Positions 60,088 through 64,000 of a stretch of DNA of 64,000 nt are shown here, piece by piece; the first letter of the stretch is position 1, and each line of letters begins with the position of its first letter. Source of the stretch: an uncultured Campylobacter sp. Lineage in GTDB: Bacteria > Campylobacterota > Campylobacteria > Campylobacterales > Campylobacteraceae. The notes under the pieces were generated by a model. It saw only the letters and a list, made by a program, of their open reading frames with translations. It did not search any database and had not been told where the DNA came from. The position numbers were made by a program, and so were the translations under genes. The stretch is from contig NZ_CALIST010000014.1 of NCBI RefSeq assembly GCF_938041645.1, positions 21,712-85,711 of the forward strand, written 5' to 3'.

Positions 60088-61485
60088 ATGCTCAGAGGCT
60101 TTTTCACAAATAGCGTAGGCACGCTGGTTTCGCGGGTTTTGGGTTTCGTGCGCGACCTGCTTACCGCATCGGTTTTGGGCGCGGGAATTTACAGCGATCT
60201 GTTTTTCGTAGCGTTTAAACTACCCAATCTTTTCCGCAGACTATTCGGCGAGGGAGCCTTTACGCAGGCGTTTTTGCCAAGCTTTACCGCCGCGCGCAAA
60301 AAAGGAATTTTTGCCGCAGCGGTGCTTATTAAATTTAGCATTTTTATCGCGCTTTTAACGGCGCTCGTGCTGCTCGCCGCACCCGTTTTTACTAAAGTTT
60401 TGGCATACGGATTTAGCGCCGAGCAGATCGAGCTTGCCGTGCCGTACGTGCGGATAAATTTTTTCTACCTTACATTTATCTTCGTCGTTACGCTCTTTGC
60501 CTCGCTGCTTCAGTATCGCGATCACTTCGCTACGACGGCGTTTTCGACCGCACTTTTAAATTTAGCGATGATCGCGGCGCTTCTGCTAGCTCACGGCAAA
60601 GACGGCGCTACGGCGGTGCTCTATCTTAGCTTCGGCGTCGTGGCGGGCGGACTTTTGCAGCTAGCGGTGCACGTTTATGCGTTGAAATTTACCGGCATGC
60701 TGCGCGTCTTAGCGGGCGGCTTTGCGCGACTTGCACGGGGCGATAAACCGCAGACGCAGGGCTTTTATAAAAATTTTTTCGCAGGCGTGCTCGGTGCGTC
60801 GGCGCTTCAGCTAAGCTCGTTTATAGATACCTTTTTTGCGAGCTTCCTTACTAGCGGCAGTATCAGCTATCTCTACTACGCAAACCGCATATTTCAGCTG
60901 CCGCTCGCGCTTTTTGCGATCGCGCTTAGCACGGCGATCTTTCCGCGTATGAGCAAATTCGTAAAAGCTCGCGACGACGCGCAAGCTCTGGCGCTTGTCG
61001 AGCGCGGATTTTACTTCCTTTTGGCGCTACTCGGGCTCTCTGCGATAGGCGGCGTGATGCTGCGAAACGAGATCACGCAGCTGCTGTTTGAGCGCGGAGA
61101 ATTTACACGTCAAAATTCCATCGAATGCGCCGCGGTTCTTGGCGCATATATGGTGGGGCTCGTGCCGTTTGGGCTATCTAGGATTTTTTCGCACTGGCTG
61201 TATGCGAATATGAAGCAGAAGCTAAGCGCGAAAATTTCGATCTGGTGCGTCTTTATAAACGTCGCTTTGTGCGCGCTGTTTTTTAAACCGTTCGGAGCGG
61301 TGGGGCTTGCGTTTGCAAGCACGATAACGGGAGCGTTTCTGTTCGGCTTTAATCTCTATTTTTTTGGATTTAATAACTTTTTGGCTATAATCCGCGCAAA
61401 AAAAATTATTGCGATCGCGGTGCTTTGTGTGGGCGAAGCGGCGATTTTATACATTTTAAAAGGCTTGTATTATGGTAATTTATGA
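60088..61485 (+). CDS. murJ: Lipid II flippase MurJ
   Basis: Predicted protein of 465 residues with about fourteen membrane helices. It starts LRGFFTNSVGTLVSRVLGFVRD and has FKLPNLFRRLFGEGAFTQAFLP near residue 48, the signature of MurJ/MviN. It flips lipid II outward for wall synthesis. GGAG 6 nt before the ATG. Overlaps cysS by 14 nt, the same pairing as in C. jejuni. No insertion. Confidence 0.95.
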   Translation: MLRGFFTNSVGTLVSRVLGFVRDLLTASVLGAGIYSDLFFVAFKLPNLFRRLFGEGAFTQAFLPSFTAARKKGIFAAAVLIKFSIFIALLTALVLLAAPVFTKVLAYGFSAEQIELAVPYVRINFFYLTFIFVVTLFASLLQYRDHFATTAFSTALLNLAMIAALLLAHGKDGATAVLYLSFGVVAGGLLQLAVHVYALKFTGMLRVLAGGFARLARGDKPQTQGFYKNFFAGVLGASALQLSSFIDTFFASFLTSGSISYLYYANRIFQLPLALFAIALSTAIFPRMSKFVKARDDAQALALVERGFYFLLALLGLSAIGGVMLRNEITQLLFERGEFTRQNSIECAAVLGAYMVGLVPFGLSRIFSHWLYANMKQKLSAKISIWCVFINVALCALFFKPFGAVGLAFASTITGAFLFGFNLYFFGFNNFLAIIRAKKIIAIAVLCVGEAAILYILKGLYYGNL

Positions 61486-63046
61486 TAGTTTGAGCAAAAA
61501 GAAGCTCCCGTTTGAGCCCATTAGCGAGGGGCTGGCGCGCATTTACGCCTGCGGCCCGACCGTCTATGATGACGCGCATTTAGGCCACGCAAAAAGCGCC
61601 GTGAGCTTCGATCTGCTGCGCCGCGTATTGCAAGCGGAGGGCTATGAGGTAAAATTTGCGCGAAATTTTACCGACATCGACGATAAAATTTTAAAAAAGA
61701 TGGCGGAAACCGGCAAGAGTCTGGGAGAGATCACGGAGCTTTACACCCGCAGATATTTGCAGGATATGAGCGCGCTAAACGTCGCAGACGCGAACATTTC
61801 GCCCAAGGCGACCGAAAATATCGCTGCGATCTGCGAGCTCATATCCTCGCTTCTTCAAAAAGGCTTTGCCTACGAGATCGAGGGAGACGGCATCTACTTC
61901 GACACGCGCAAGGACGGGGATTATCTAAGCCTTAGCGGCAAAAAAGAGGGCGCCGGCAAAAACATCGCCCGCGTCGCCTCAAACGATGCTAAGCACGACG
62001 AGAAGGACTTCGTGCTGTGGAAATTTGACGAGAATTGGTTCGATAGCCCGTTTGGCAAAGGGCGCCCCGGCTGGCACAGCGAGTGCGTCGCGATGATTTT
62101 GGCGCACCTTGATAGCGGAGACGCGAAATTTTGCATCGACATTCACGCAGGCGGCGCCGATCTACTCTTCCCTCATCACGAAAATGAAGCCGCGCAGTGC
62201 CGCTGCGCCAATCATAGAGCGCTAAGCAAATACTGGCTTCACAACGGCTTCGTGCAGGTAAACAACGAAAAGATGAGCAAGAGCCTCGGCAACTCGTTTT
62301 TTGTAGGAGACGCTCTAAAAATCGCCCCAGGCGAGGCGCTGAGATTTTATCTTTTAAGCTCGCATTACAGGGCAAATTTTAATTATTCGATAGCCGATCT
62401 GCTTGCGAGCAAAAAGAGGCTGGATAAAATTTACCGCCTTAAAAAGCGCGTCCGTGACGTTTTAACTCCCGCTGCGGGGCAAAATTCCGCGACATGCGTA
62501 TCTGAACATACCGCGCAAATTTCATCCGCAAGCTCTGCGCGGGCTTGCGGAGCTGCGGGGCAAAATTTAGCTTCGAACGGATCTCAAAGTTTAAGCCCAA
62601 ACACGGCGCCGAATTCCAAGCCTAAAAATTCTGCGTCTGAACTGCCTGCTGCGGAGGCTAAATTTAGATCGGAGATGATGGAGTTTTTAAGCGATGATCT
62701 CAATACTTCAGGCGCGCTTGCGGTGCTCGATAGCTTCGTAGCAAGCGCGAATGAAGCGCTAGATTGTGCGCCAAAAGACAAGGCGCTAAAGGCTCAGATC
62801 GCCGCAAATTTAGAATTTGCAAAGCAGACGCTCGGAATTTTATATGAGGATGAGACCGAATACTTTCGCTTCGGCGTGAGCGAGCAGCAAAGGGCGCAGA
62901 TCGAGGAGCTGATAAAACAGCGCGCGCAGGCGAAGGCGGAAAAGGACTTTGCGAGCGCGGACGCCATCAGAGCGCGCCTTACGGATATGAAGATCGAAGT
63001 GATGGATACGCCTAGCGGCACGGCTTGGGAGGTCGCAGCGGAGTAG
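61472..63046 (+). CDS. cysS: Cysteinyl-tRNA synthetase with insertion
   Basis: Predicted protein of 524 residues; class I synthetase. ACGPTVYDDAHLGHA near residue 26 (zinc Cys and HIGH-type HLGH), WHSECVAM near 207, HHENEAAQ near 230 (zinc ligands) and KMSKSLGN near 266. Between the catalytic core and the helical C-terminal domain, about residues 330-392, lies an S/A/N-rich insert (ATCVSEHTAQISSASS and onward) absent from the usual about 460-residue enzyme. The C-terminal DALR-like part is intact. Starts inside the end of murJ; AAAAGG is 8-9 nt upstream. Confidence 0.95.
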   Translation: MVIYDSLSKKKLPFEPISEGLARIYACGPTVYDDAHLGHAKSAVSFDLLRRVLQAEGYEVKFARNFTDIDDKILKKMAETGKSLGEITELYTRRYLQDMSALNVADANISPKATENIAAICELISSLLQKGFAYEIEGDGIYFDTRKDGDYLSLSGKKEGAGKNIARVASNDAKHDEKDFVLWKFDENWFDSPFGKGRPGWHSECVAMILAHLDSGDAKFCIDIHAGGADLLFPHHENEAAQCRCANHRALSKYWLHNGFVQVNNEKMSKSLGNSFFVGDALKIAPGEALRFYLLSSHYRANFNYSIADLLASKKRLDKIYRLKKRVRDVLTPAAGQNSATCVSEHTAQISSASSARACGAAGQNLASNGSQSLSPNTAPNSKPKNSASELPAAEAKFRSEMMEFLSDDLNTSGALAVLDSFVASANEALDCAPKDKALKAQIAANLEFAKQTLGILYEDETEYFRFGVSEQQRAQIEELIKQRAQAKAEKDFASADAIRARLTDMKIEVMDTPSGTAWEVAAE

Positions 63047-64000
63047 AACGCAAAATTTATCGCAAAATTTTACGTTAAATTTTATGATTTTTGCCATGCA
63101 GGGTGTAAATCCGAACGCTAATATACGTAAATTTCAGTGCGATTTTTATCTGAAGCATTGCAATACGGCGGCGCGGTTTTGTTCAGTGATACGGCGCAGG
63201 AGCAATGCGATGTGCAACACGACGCAGCGACAGAGGCGCAAGGCGGACGCAATTTTAAATTCGTCGGCGCAGCTGATACGGCGGCGCGATATAGCGCGGT
63301 ACAGCGGTAGCACTGCGGCAGCCTGTGCGTAAATTTTAACGCGACTAGGTGCAGTGGAACATGCTGTGGTGACGTGCAAATTTTGGCGCGATTTTTATAG
63401 CGATATTGTACGCGGGTGCACGCAGCGATGAAAGTCGCGATTTCATTTGTCGATACGGCTGATGTAGCGGCAAAGCCACAAGACAGGCTGCGATTTTCAT
63501 TCGGCGGTGCGGCGGCGCAAAAGCGCAATGCGGCGCGGCGATGTGAAGTCGCGATACACACGATGTATAAAGAACGGCACTTTGTAGCGCTTTATAGTAC
63601 TCAAAGCATTTACCGCTTAAATGGCGTACAAAAAGTGCCGAGAAATCGTAATAAATAAAAACTAGCTCGCTTTTAAGGCGCTTTACGCTTTAAAAATGGC
63701 AATGTAAAAACCCGCTCTGCGATGCACAAAAGTCATTTTAAAGCGCTTAACGCTTTAAAAGCGGCAAACAAAAAAGCTAAATCTCGGCATCGTTCGTGCG
63801 GCAGCGTATGTGGGCGGATAGATTTAGCGAGCTTGCGAAGCGCGAATTAGTCCCGCGCCGCCCCATAAATTTTGTGCTGCCTCGCGGTCGAAATTCTAAA
63901 ATTTAAGGAATTTTAAAATTTCAGAATTTTTGAGATTTTAAATTTTAAAATTTCAAGAATTTTTAAATTTAAAAAATTTGGGGATTTAAATTTTAAAAAT
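63047..64000. other. 950-nt end region without a supported gene
   Basis: Frames here (for example 63118-63561 minus and 63416-63658 plus) are R/A/C/H-rich, overlap one another and lack binding sites. Repeated linkers GCGGCG, CGCAGCG and GATACGGCG occur at 63160-63330. 63890-64000 is nearly pure AAATTT/AAAATTTT repeat. Whether a gene follows beyond the window cannot be seen. Confidence 0.4.
63671..63775 (+). repeat. Two 40-nt direct repeats with internal dyad
   Basis: 63671-63710 and 63736-63775 share TTTTAA.GCGCTT.ACGCTTTAAAA followed by a G-rich step and a poly-A tract, 65 nt apart. Each has the dyad TTTTAAAGCG / CGCTTTAAAA. A more diverged copy may lie near 63606-63635. Confidence 0.5.

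Noticed and set aside
63118..63661. Overlapping short frames at the right end on both strands
   Set aside because: Arg/Ala/Cys-rich text from GCGGCG/CGCAGCG repeats, mutually overlapping, no start signals.

Overview
The window looks like a chromosomal segment of a Campylobacter from the moderately GC-rich oral, hydrogen- and formate-dependent group (C. gracilis is my best guess; this is inference). Three things point there: hydABCDE followed by hyp genes with nikR, as in Campylobacter, Helicobacter and Wolinella; the periplasmic methylmenaquinol:fumarate reductase mfrABE; and a murF / hydrolase / Phd-like / ddl / ruvA / murJ / cysS block that, as I recall it, matches C. jejuni gene order. Intergenic DNA is saturated with AAATTT- and AAAATTTT-type words. 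No rRNA, tRNA, insertion sequence or CRISPR array was recognised.

Layout. 1-2.5 kb: one truncated and three full-length genes for small polytopic membrane proteins, at least three of them clear paralogues, each with its own promoter; a related gene lies at 7.3-8.1 kb. 3.0-7.1 kb: a FecBCD-type metal or siderophore ABC importer (binding protein, permease, ATPase) that closely recalls Helicobacter CeuE, plus a decayed second copy of the binding protein and the 5' stump of a second permease. 8.9-25.7 kb: a [NiFe] uptake hydrogenase supercluster on the minus strand. In transcription order it reads hydA-hydB-hydC-hydD-hydE, hypF, nikR, hypB-hypC-hypD-hypE-hypA. 26.0-34.4 kb: mfrABE with a divergent LysR regulator, a phosphoethanolamine transferase, and a Tat-exported heme-less flavocytochrome-c-type reductase. 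34.7-43.3 kb: an alpha-2-macroglobulin and penicillin-binding protein 1C pair. 43.4-50.7 kb: a UvrD/Rep helicase and assorted metabolic or hypothetical genes (upp, BON lipoprotein, SDR, PPOX-like, AlkD-like) separated by long repeat-rich spacers. 50.9-63.0 kb: the murF-to-cysS cell-wall block, with an mla-type lipid transport operon between ruvA and murJ.

How it fits together. Hydrogenase oxidises H2 at the periplasmic face and passes electrons through HydC to the quinone pool. MfrABE and possibly the second flavoprotein reduce fumarate or a related acceptor in the periplasm. The metal importer next to hyp/nikR may supply nickel. The mfr operon and the second flavoprotein share an 11-bp promoter element.

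The most unusual feature is that several conserved enzymes carry large low-complexity insertions: HypA, HypE, HypF (about 685 extra residues), HydD, PbpC (about 380), MurF and CysS. In PbpC and HydD the inserts are arrays of a pentapeptide of type xxQN(S/F), encoded by a 15-nt unit with an AATTTT/AATTCT core. Degenerate arrays of the same A/T cores fill the intergenic regions. This suggests one expanding repeat family tolerated both between and inside genes.
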